A stretch of 64,000 nucleotides of DNA from Schizochytrium sp. TIO01 (taxonomy: Eukaryota; Sar; Bigyra; Thraustochytrida; Thraustochytriidae). The translations under genes and the position numbers were made by a program. Under the pieces are notes generated by a model that saw nothing but the letters and a program-made list of their open reading frames with translations, had not been told where the DNA came from and made no database searches. Below, in pieces: positions 55,085-64,000 of this stretch. The stretch covers positions 206,001 through 270,000 of the forward strand of contig SMSO01000036.1 of assembly GCA_004764695.1 (NCBI GenBank), given 5' to 3'. The number at the start of each line of letters is the position of its first letter. Within the stretch, counting starts at the first letter, position 1.

Positions 55085-56395
55085 TTATTGACTAGCAAAT
55101 TGCCGTTTAATCGAGTCAGCCGCTGCCTGTGAGATGCAGCCATCCTGCACGGCCTGGTGCAAAAATACATCAAGAATTTTTGCAGCACCGGGTGCATCAA
55201 GCTCAAGATCCGGAAGTGCCTGGAACAGGCGACGAAATCCAATTTCCATCTGCTTCTCCGAAACAATTTCTCTAGAGCTAAGTTCAGCAAGGAGAGAGGA
55301 CATCATTGCTTGTTCACGCTCGCGGCAGTCAAGGCTAATAACGACTGCACGTTTAATGACCTCATGATGGAAATGAGGTACGTTGAGGTTCTTAATGAGA
55401 TTGCACGCCTCATCGATATCACTCGAGCTAACAAACTCCTCAAGAATCATCTTGATCTCCTGCTTTAGCTCAGTAACAGAAGCTCGTGAGGTGGGGCCCC
55501 AGACGTGCTCCAAGCGCACAAGCCCATGTTTAATGGACAAGAGGATCTTGGCGTTTTCCACAACCTCAGCGCCAATGTGCTGAATCAGCGGGTCGTTGAG
55601 GAACGACGGAGGCAAGATCTCGTCAGCAACGGCACGTGCTACAAACTGCGAAAGGTACTTTTTCGCGTTCGGGATATCAAGACTGAGATCATCTACAAGC
55701 TCGAACAGACGCTCGAAGCCCTTGCCAACCTGTGCTGCAGAGAGTACGCGCGCTCCATGGAGCTCGGACAGTGCCACGGAGACCATCTCACGCTCGCGAG
55801 CATTGCGCTCCATACCAAGAGCAACAGCCCTCCGCACAAATTCATACAGAAGCATAGGGCTGTGAAGTTCTACAACGGACTTCTTCAGGTCGTCGAGGTC
55901 CTCACTAGAAAAGTACTCTGCCACAATTGTGGCCGCCTTGACCTTGAAATCCGCCAGAGGCACCTTTGCCGGCAAGTGTTGAGTCTCAACCGGAGGTGCA
56001 GTAGGAGGAGCTCCAAACAAGTGACCGCCGCCTTGCAGGCCATTCAGGCTAATACCAGCCTTCTGAGCCATGGCCTGATGGTGGTCAAGGATTGAGAAAA
56101 TGGCGTCCTCCTCTCCCTGCTCATCCAGGCTGTCATAGTTGGGGTCATTTCGGTCCATGGCAAGATCTTCTGAGAGTTCATCACCGGGCCTACCCCATGT
56201 GTATTTGCTGTGGCCACCACCGCCCTTTTTCGCCCAGCCTCGTTTGCCCTTGAGACCGGAGCGGTCCAGACGGACCTGCGGCTTGCCGGAGCCACTTCCC
56301 GCACCAGGAGCAGAGGAGCCTGCGGCGGCTGTTTTGCTCGCGCGGTTGGCATGAGCCTTTTGAATAGCTGCCCGAGTTGCACTACCGATTTCCAT
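55085..56395 (-). CDS. PDCD4-like protein with two MA3 domains
   Basis: A 436-aa protein from ATG 56393-56395; the frame runs further upstream only to a GTG. The first 75 residues are basic and Gly/Ala-rich (KGKRGWAKKGGGGHSKYTWG), followed by DRNDPNYDS (81-89), nearly invariant in PDCD4 proteins of animals and plants. MA3 domains lie at about 148-260 and 306-425; both contain the helix pairs typical of the family (for example EFVRRAVALGMERNAREREM and EVIKRAVVISLDCREREQAM). PDCD4 binds the helicase eIF4A through its MA3 domains, displacing eIF4G and RNA and so repressing cap-dependent translation. Plants have four-MA3 versions; this one has two, like animals. The functional role here is inferred from the family. 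Confidence 0.92.
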   Translation of the reverse strand: MEIGSATRAAIQKAHANRASKTAAAGSSAPGAGSGSGKPQVRLDRSGLKGKRGWAKKGGGGHSKYTWGRPGDELSEDLAMDRNDPNYDSLDEQGEEDAIFSILDHHQAMAQKAGISLNGLQGGGHLFGAPPTAPPVETQHLPAKVPLADFKVKAATIVAEYFSSEDLDDLKKSVVELHSPMLLYEFVRRAVALGMERNAREREMVSVALSELHGARVLSAAQVGKGFERLFELVDDLSLDIPNAKKYLSQFVARAVADEILPPSFLNDPLIQHIGAEVVENAKILLSIKHGLVRLEHVWGPTSRASVTELKQEIKMILEEFVSSSDIDEACNLIKNLNVPHFHHEVIKRAVVISLDCREREQAMMSSLLAELSSREIVSEKQMEIGFRRLFQALPDLELDAPGAAKILDVFLHQAVQDGCISQAAADSIKRQFASQ

Positions 56396-57564
56396 TTTGT
56401 CTTTGGTGCTTTGAAGGTTTGCAGCTATCTGTAAATCTCGTGTTTCGCGAAGGTAGAAAATGTAAAGTACGCGGTAAAGCACTTTACGTCAATGCAGATT
56501 TTAATCACAGCGCAGCTCTTTGTGCTGACAGTGCGGATTCAATAAGTTTACCCGCTTCAAGAGAAAGAAAGCCAGGCTTTCCTCGCTAGTAAGTTTTTGT
56601 TTGTTGAGAGGGACTCTGGCAAATGGCAGAATCTGATATATACCGAAGCACGCAGCCACAGTACAAACCTTTCTGAACCCGTCCCTGAGGAGATCAATCT
56701 AGGTCAGAGCTCGAGCGTGCTACGTTCGGGCTAGGAGTCTAGTTCAAAGATCGCGAGCCAGGGCTCAATAGATAGATGGTATAGATAGTAGATATAACGC
56801 GCAGGGTAAGAAAAGGACACGGAAGATAGAGGTCCAGACCTCGACGGATGGACACACGAGAAAGATAGACTTTCCGCGTGCGTTGGCTCGTACTCTCGCT
56901 GCGTGGGCTCCTTGCTTGCTTGCTTGCTTGCTTGTCTGCTGCTGGCTCGGGCGCTGAGACGTCAATCGGCGGCGATCGTGCTTTCGATCGAGCGGCCAAT
57001 TGACGATTTGAATGCATTGATCGATTTCCTTTGATCTTTTCTTTCCCTTCTCAACGATTCTCTCTGCTTTTCTCTCTTTCTGTCTTCCAATCTATTCATT
57101 CCTTTTAGTCCCCTCCTTCCTAGAACCTTCCTACAGTTTCCCTTAACTGCCCGTTCTTATTTCCCCTTTTTCAGATTTCCTGCGCTTTTCTTTCCTGGCC
57201 TCGCGCTCCTAGGCGCGCCTATCTGACTGCTACTACTAGAAATCAGAGGCCGAAGGTCCAAGAAATCAAGAATGTTGGCTCTGCTGGAGCTCCTAAACTT
57301 GGCGAGTTTGCCGTCGCATGCTCCGGTTCTGGCGGCGCTGTCCGCGGACTCCGCCCTTTCCGAGCTCCCTCTCGAGCTCCCGACCTGCTTGCTTGCTTGC
57401 TTGCCCCGCCGAGCGAACGCCACGGCCCCTTCAGCTTTCTTTCTCTTCTGCAGGCCGTCTGTATCTTTCGAAAAACTACTCTGCTGTTTGTTAATCAATT
57501 CTGAAGGAATTCATTCATTCATTCATTTCGTTCATTGTTTATGTCATCGATCAATCAATAAATA
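56396..57564. other. intergenic, promoter side of the PDCD4-like gene
   Basis: Contains a (CTTG)n run near 56912-56934, a second (CTTG)n run near 57386-57403 and a pyrimidine-rich stretch near 57030-57190. No gene recognised. Confidence 0.4.
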
Positions 57565-57812
<248 letters not shown>

Positions 57813-59127
57813 TTTTCAGGATCGATCATTCGAGAGAACTTCTTTCTCCTTCTTCTGTAGTTTGGTTTTTCAATTTGTTCTCTCTCCCACTGCGCAGGAT
57901 GCGGCCACGCTAAACTATAGGAGTAGTACCCGCCTTCCGCTCTACTAATCACACTGGAGTCTGTATCTTTTCCCCACTGCCCCCTTCACACTGGACAATT
58001 GTTTCGCGTTTTCAGGTCTCTAATAGGGAGACCACTGCCCCCTATTGTAGCTCCTCTGCAACAGAGGGGATAGCTGTGCCATAAGAACTAGAAGTTAGGG
58101 GAAAGGCCACTGGGGGAAAGTTTTTGAGGATCAACACTGATGAGAGGGGAGAAGCGGTGGGTTTTCTACAGTGGAGAAAGAGGGAGAGCACCTTTCTTTC
58201 CAGAAATAGACTCGCTGACCACGAAAGCACAATCAACGGAACACGATTTCGTAGTTCTTTTCCAACCCTGAATTACAATATTCTGGTTTTATTCTGATGT
58301 GGAAACGGGTCTGCCCATCTTTAGATTAGATTTTCCTAGACTAAACTATAGGAGTGAATAGGGACGTGGGACGAGAAGAAAAGCCAACTCGAACTTTTTA
58401 ATCCCTTTCTCCATTTTTTCAATTAATTTTCTTCTAAGTTCAAGTTGGTCCTTTGTTTTGCCTTTTCGTTGCCTTTTCTTTCTTTAAAGCCTCAGACGCT
58501 CTGTGTAAAGCACCGAAGAGCACTTAGGCTGCAGCTAAGCAAGGTCGCCTCCCCTGTGAAGAGGGGCTCTAAGTTATAATTACAACAAGAACATCACCAA
58601 CAAGACCATTCTCCATAAATCATAGCGAGCTTGAATATGATCAAGATTTATTTATTAATTATTAATTTTAATAAAAACTAATATTTTTCAATCATTTCAA
58701 AAGAATGATCATAATCATTCAGAATCATAAATTAAAAACTACTACTAAAAAAGAATCATTGCCCTCTGTGGTTTCCATCGATTGCATCGACCTTTCTTTA
58801 CCTGCTTTAGCGATCAAAAGCAGTTTGTTTGCGAGTTTGGTGGTGGCGGAGCTTAAGGGTGAAGCCAGGTTGCAGAGCGTTGTTTGTTGCCTGCAAGTTC
58901 ACTGCATTGAGTATCTTCATGTGTCAAGTCGTAGTACCAAAGAACAAATACCAAGATTTGCAGATGTAAGATACATGGATCCAAATTAATTATTGAGGCC
59001 TGTGAATTGCCGTGGCCAAGCTTGATGGAAACTGCGTGCAGGGCTCGAAGCCGCAAAGTCGTTGCTGCGGATGATGATGATAGTAAGATTGATCGCCAGG
59101 TCATCTGCTGCCGCGCGACGCTCGAGA
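57813..59127. other. intergenic
   Basis: About 1.3 kb. CCCCT and AGGGG words near 58549-58565 can pair as a short hairpin. No gene or RNA recognised. Confidence 0.35.
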
Positions 59128-59560
59128 TCAAGGTGGAAAATGGACACGAGCCTGGCGAGCCTTGTTGATTCGTTCCAAATAGACACTTGAAGCGATAATT
59201 GCGATGAATACACCGGCAGCAAAGGCAGCAACGGCGATAGCATCATTGACAGAAACATCCCTCCCCCGTGGGTGGCAGACAGTCCACCAACAAGAGGAGA
59301 TGGAGCATGGCTAATGTTGCTTTTGCATCACTGCAGGCAAGGTCTTACACTGTAAGACCATAGTCGGATCACAACTATTGCAGTACTGTCTAGTGCAGCC
59401 TCGTTTCCCTGAACCTGTGAAATGGACACTACCTTTTGTGCTCCTCGAAGGCTGTTGTATTGCACTGCAGCAGGTATTATTGATGCATAGGCACCAGTGC
59501 TGCTCTTGTCTGCTACATTCTTGCTCGTGATATTTATTATCAATGATGAAATCTGAAATA
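59128..59560 (-). pseudogene. relic of a single-pass membrane protein
   Basis: Reading on the minus strand from about 59560, one frame is coherent (containing NITSKNVADKSSTGAYASII and YNSLRGAQKVVSIS), crosses a TGA at 59328-59330 and continues through PSPLVGGLSATHGGGM. Near 59240-59262 the coherent reading moves to another frame that encodes AIAVAAFAAGVFIAIIASSV followed by YLERINKARQAR, a transmembrane helix with a basic stop-transfer end, and stops at 59128-59130. Ser/Thr-rich ectodomain, helix and basic tail suggest the C-terminus of a surface protein. No family is recognised, and no ATG is seen. Confidence 0.35.
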
Positions 59561-60429
59561 AACTTATAAAGCTTATTTATTTATGAAGGGACAACATTTT
59601 AGAAGAAGCCAATTATGGGAAGCCAAAATGGGAGCTATTGTTTTGCAAAACGCAGGAATAACGTTTCCAAGGAAAGCACAAATAGGGGAAATATTTTTAC
59701 GCAGGAAAAGAACACAAATGAGAATTGGGCGCAGGACTACATCTTGGAATAAAATCAAGCAACAGCAACCTAGGCAGCAAAGGCAAAGGGTAGATTACCC
59801 CATTGGTACTTCTTAAGAGATGCCGCGATCCCAGAGTAAGTAGTACCAGAGGAAGCAGTGGAAAAGTATGGTAATTTGACAGCTCCTCAAAGATTTGCTG
59901 TGATGGTCTCTACAACGAAAATGTTTTGCCAAAGCCGCAACCTGAACTCAGGCAAGCCAAGACGGACAAAGAGAGAAGACACGAAAAGAGTGAGATACAT
60001 GTGAGATAATTGGAAAACATGAGGAGGAGCCGATGTGTTTCAGGTTTCGGGGATTGAGGTGGTTGAAATGCAGCCTACGAAAGTATATGTTTGAAGTTCC
60101 TACTCATAAGTTTGGGACATCAGATTGTTGAATGGCAACGCAATGATCAGAGTACTTATTTTTAAAATCTTGAAAAGAAACTTCCCCGGTAATTGAAAAT
60201 TAAAAGTCAGGACTGAACTTCATGCGAAGGGTCGCTTCTTCTGTTTATGAAAGGTTTACAGGCACGTACTCATTTGTCCAAGCCCATGGACTGCTAGCAG
60301 ATAATTACCAGTGCTGTACAGCTTAATTGTCTTCGGTTCTCTGGTTTCAAGTATCATGTAACATCTTTCATCTCGAACCTACAATCTACTCAAGCTATTC
60401 TAGCCCAAGCATACAAATTATGGTGCATC
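59561..60429. other. intergenic
   Basis: AT-rich DNA at the 3' side of the CFAP53-like gene. A 77-codon ATG frame at 59583-59816 is rich in Arg, Lys and Gln and looks random. Nothing else recognised. Confidence 0.4.
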
Positions 60430-61905
60430 TTAAGTCCACTCAAACTTGCGACGCGGAAAGCTCTCAAGGAGATCTCCATCTGCTGTTGCCTCCTCCCGAA
60501 GCTTCTCGATCTTTTTGTTGAATTCTTCAGTGTAGCGAGCAGCACGTTTGTCAATAAGCAGCTCGCGTTGACGCTCAATAGCAGCGAGTCGAGCCTTCTC
60601 CTCAATTTGTGCGCGGAGAAGTTCTTGATTAAGCATGCGGCGCTCGAAGTCTTCTCGTTGTTGTTGTTCAAAACGCTCATTTGTTTTAGCATCAAGCTCG
60701 CGCTGGCGCTCAATAAATGCCTCATCTGCAAGGCGCTCATCAAGAGCCTGTTGTTGGCGACGAGAAATCTGCTCCTGTCGAGTCTCGTCAACCTCGCGCA
60801 TCAACCTCGCGCGTTGATCAGCCTCACGGGCCCATTGTTCTTCACGTTTACGCCACACCTTCTCGCTCTCTTCGTGACGAATTCGTTCCAAATCAGTCTC
60901 GTCACGGGCTTCACGAATGGCAAGTTCACGAAGGTGTGCTTGATAATCACGAGAAGCAGCGCGCATAGCAGCTTGCTTAGCACGAGCGTCCTCATCTGCT
61001 TTACGATCGTTATCTAACTGTAAGTTAAGCAGGTATTTGTCAAGCTGTTGCTCAGCGCGTGCTTCTGCGGCACGCTTCATAGCACGGTCAAGGTTTTCTT
61101 GTTGAACTTCTACGCGTGCTAGACGCTGCTCCTCTTCGCGGCGAATTGCGGCCTGGCGCTCTTGACTCTCTTCCTCGCGCCACTGTTGGCGCCATTGTGC
61201 TCGGCGGGCTTCCAGTTCGTCCACTTCCATTTGTCTACGCTTTTGCAACTCTGAAACTTGACGATCTAACATCTCCCGCATTTCTTCATTTCGTTCTGCT
61301 GCCTCCCGACGTTCACGCTCTTCCCGGAGGCGTTTTTCCTCAATACTTGCGTGCCATTCACGTGCAAACTCTTCGTCCTCTAGCCGACGTGCTTCTTCCT
61401 TGGCAAGACGATCATCAATCTGAGCCTTGCGATCGCGTGTGACCTTGAGAGTGCGCATCTTGGATTGCTGCAAACGCATTTCATCTTGTGCCAGTCGATC
61501 ACGTTGTTCGAGACACTTCTTTGCGAGGGCTTGTCGCTGAGCTTCGCGGTCTTCTTTGAGTTTCTTTGCACGCTCTGCCATTCGCAGGCGTCGCTGTTCC
61601 GGTGTCTCGAAGCTGTTGCGGAACTCCTCCTCAAGCTGGTCACGCTCGCGCTGTAGAAGCTCTGCGAGTGCCCTACGGCGACGGTTCAAGTCCTCTTCGT
61701 GAGAAACCATTCGCCTCTGTACACCAGCTCGAACTCTTTGCCGCGCCATGGCAGCCTCAGACTTATGCTCCCATTTCGCAAGGTCTGTGAAGCGGTCTAC
61801 CTGCTTGATTCCTGCTTCTAGATGTGCTCGTTTCTCCTCCCCCTCACGACGCTTTAAGATTGCAAAGTCCGCTGGTAGTTTGCGCGTCGGTCGAAATGCG
61901 TCCAT
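60430..61905 (-). CDS. CFAP53: CFAP53-like cilium coiled-coil protein (TPH domain)
   Basis: A 491-aa protein starting at ATG 61903-61905, close in length to animal CFAP53 (about 510). Nearly all of it is charged coiled coil rich in Arg, Glu and Gln, as in trichohyalin/plectin-homology proteins. The segment at about 68-165 (RRRRALAELLQRERDQLEEE, then QRRLRMAERAKKLKEDREAQ and ending in RDRKAQIDDRLAKEEAR) follows the order seen in CFAP53/CCDC11, and the tail ends in a short basic RRKFEWT. CFAP53 is a microtubule inner protein of ciliary doublets needed for motile cilia. MNS1 and other TPH proteins are the main alternatives because coiled coils resemble each other. Its presence suggests a flagellated life stage. 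Confidence 0.75.
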   Translation of the reverse strand: MDAFRPTRKLPADFAILKRREGEEKRAHLEAGIKQVDRFTDLAKWEHKSEAAMARQRVRAGVQRRMVSHEEDLNRRRRALAELLQRERDQLEEEFRNSFETPEQRRLRMAERAKKLKEDREAQRQALAKKCLEQRDRLAQDEMRLQQSKMRTLKVTRDRKAQIDDRLAKEEARRLEDEEFAREWHASIEEKRLREERERREAAERNEEMREMLDRQVSELQKRRQMEVDELEARRAQWRQQWREEESQERQAAIRREEEQRLARVEVQQENLDRAMKRAAEARAEQQLDKYLLNLQLDNDRKADEDARAKQAAMRAASRDYQAHLRELAIREARDETDLERIRHEESEKVWRKREEQWAREADQRARLMREVDETRQEQISRRQQQALDERLADEAFIERQRELDAKTNERFEQQQREDFERRMLNQELLRAQIEEKARLAAIERQRELLIDKRAARYTEEFNKKIEKLREEATADGDLLESFPRRKFEWT

Positions 61906-64000
61906 TCTGCCGGGCCCAATGTTTCCAGGTCTAGAACTGCTGCACTTGTCTCAGAGCTCACTTTAGGCAAAACTCCCAGCACGTAGAGAATGTACGTCGA
62001 AATGTTCAACAAAGGAAAGCGAGAGAGTGGCTGCACAAAGCGGGAGCCAATTCCGGCCAAAGGCTTGCAGAACTAGAGCAGACCCTCCTGACTCCTTATT
62101 GCTACCGAAACCCGAGCTAACTTTCCGGCAGGTCGCTTGAAAGAGTTCTTGGGCAGCGGTGTCTGCCACGTGCCACACTCCGAGCAAGTTACAGGCCTCG
62201 CAGACTGCTCTTTGCTCCTTGCAGAAACGTTTGTATATTCGCTCAAACTTCTGGGTTTCGGACCTGGCGAGCTAGTGTCGCAGCGCTCAAAGATGAAGTC
62301 GAGCCCCGAAGTCAGTTGTCGTATATCGTAAACGGTTTTCAGAAGAAAAGGTCCACCTGCGCATTCCTCGCGCGTGTGACTGGCTGGCTGACTGGCTGAC
62401 TGCCTGGCGGATTGTCTAGTGCGAGCGCTCCGCTTTGCTCTCGTTATGCGCTTTCTTTATTTCCCTTATTTTACTACGTACCTACTTAGTATGGAGGTAC
62501 GGTGATCTACTTACTTGCTTTAATTGCTTTAATTCGTCTTTTCAGGAAGTAAATAGAAACAAGAGACTAAGAGGCAAGCACACGCGCATAAGGACCAAAG
62601 CAACGCAAGGTAAACAAGGAAAGGTAAGCTAGGGTAGAATTTACTTCAAGATTTTCTTCATATATCTCTTCCTTCATTTACTCCCCTTTCCTGCATCTGG
62701 GTCTCATCCGCTTTCTTTCTTTAATATATTAGAGGCTTTTGCGAGATAGTCGTTGGGTTCGCCGTCGAATCCGGTTCACCGTCGAATGGAGGGTACACAA
62801 GGTCACTGATTACTGAAGAATATCCATGTGTGTATCCGACTGTGAACTAGAATTTGAAACTGATAGATGGGCTTTCCTGGCAGGTAAATATACAAACCAG
62901 GACCTACATCTCGTTTTCCAATAGATGTCGCTACCAAGTAGTAAGTAGTAGTATCGATAGATTTTGGACGGAAGCTTAGCAGTAGGAGAAAGAAGAAGAT
63001 ACAGAGGTGGCCGGACACTTTGCTTCGACTTAGTCCTGGCAAAGTGAAAAAAATCAATCATAACGGCTAGGTGGCTACTAACATATTTCTTTATATTTGA
63101 ACTTTAAAAGTTAATTGAATGAAGCAGCTTCAATTTTGTTGTAGTTCTGGTGCCGTAGGCTAAATGTTTTCATGTCTTAGCGTGTGTGCGATTGAAAGCA
63201 CATATTTTAAATTTTTTTTTGCGACTAGAGGTAAAAAAAATGGACACTCTATCTAATGCTTCGGCGTTCGAAGATTCAACTTCATGTTGAATTTGCCGTA
63301 TGGTTGGCTTTCGAGGAAATTTCTGAGACGTGAAGACCCTGTAGAAGGGCTTTTGTAGTAATCGAGTCAAGCATAAGTAATTGTGAACAGGTGCACCAAA
63401 TTCGTGAATAAAACAGAATGAAATAAATACAATGTGGAGGGTCAATACACACTCAACAGTAACGCAATGTTCGTAAGAAAAGCCATGCCGGCTTTGAGGG
63501 TATATCATGAATCTATTCTGGTAATATACTGAAGTGGCGTTTCAGACCTGCCACATAAACTGGAGATGGCCAACAGGAAGACAATAGTTTGACTCCTATC
63601 AATATGTATAAGTAGAATTCTGGAGAGCCGAGCTAGCTAAACGGCCAAGAAGCCTCCAAAGGTTTCACTAAAATACCTCTCTGCTTTAAGTGCCACTAAG
63701 TTGTCTGAGTTACGGTAGAGTATTTAAGAACAAATCTGGGATTGCCTTGCCCCAAGTCCTGCGTGCAAATAGCCTGGCTGCTTCTCCAGCTAGAAAGTCT
63801 TTAACACCAACCTTAGGAACTAGTCGCGTCCTGGGCAAATCGAAGACAAGGTGGCCGCAGCAACAGCGCGGGGAACCACACAACCTTCAGCAAATACCAA
63901 ACTCGCCAAACTCACTAACTAAGTAGCGCAAACCAACTATCTTGATCGTCAGAAACAGAGGTAGAACTCTGAGAGCTTTACGAAAATGGTAGAGGCTCAC
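61906..64000. other. intergenic to the right edge
   Basis: About 2.1 kb. The first few hundred bases must hold the promoter of the CFAP53-like gene and include a (GACTGGCT)-like repeat near 62378-62405. The remaining frames are below 115 codons with no motifs. No gene, RNA or mobile element recognised. Confidence 0.4.

Overview
The window looks like nuclear DNA of a protist with almost intronless genes. Nine or ten long ATG-started reading frames run uninterrupted for up to 1,360 codons, and there are many tetranucleotide microsatellites. I infer a stramenopile, most likely a labyrinthulomycete/thraustochytrid-like organism. The reasons are the uninterrupted genes, an RGS plus AGC kinase of GRK type, a CCCH repeat protein of the 'WRKY19-like' kind common in oomycetes and thraustochytrids, and a cilium protein (CFAP53-like) implying a flagellated stage. 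No marker gene is present, so this placement is inference.

Layout: 0-6 kb holds the 3' end of a membrane protein, a perfect 94-bp tandem duplication and weak coding relics. 6-17.5 kb is gene-bearing: an unrecognised 882-aa protein (+), an MPV17/PMP22 family membrane protein (-), a 234-aa protein with a B-box-like Cys cluster (+), a peroxisomal carrier of the SLC25A17/PMP34 type (+) and an unrecognised 722-aa Gln/Ser-rich protein (-). 18.9-24.5 kb is a cluster of decayed genes: an unidentified coding relic, a long P-loop NTPase plus PD-(D/E)XK-like nuclease pseudogene (Crinkler/RHS-type architecture) and a CCCH repeat gene with no ATG and a disrupted last repeat. 24.5-38.3 kb is a gene-poor stretch rich in (ATTC)n, (TTTA)n, (GTGA)n and similar tracts, with one perfect 31-bp inverted repeat.

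38.3-56.4 kb is gene-bearing again: an unrecognised 310-aa protein (+), a 1,360-aa Ala/Ser-, Lys/Glu- and Gln-rich nuclear-type protein (-), an FHIP family dynein-adaptor subunit (+), a GRK-like RGS-kinase (+) and a PDCD4-like double-MA3 protein (-). A 250-bp (AATC)n array and a decayed single-pass membrane protein follow. A CFAP53-like coiled-coil protein (-) lies at 60.4-61.9 kb, and the last 2 kb shows no gene.

The genes do not form an operon or pathway. Links are loose: two organelle membrane proteins (MPV17-like, PMP34-like) lie within 5 kb, and the 234-aa and 310-aa proteins share a basic-VxF/IxF motif and an identical ADSDEED segment at similar spacing. The most unusual object is the NTPase-nuclease pseudogene at 20.3-23.2 kb. 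Assignments rest on motif and family recognition by eye; no database search was possible.
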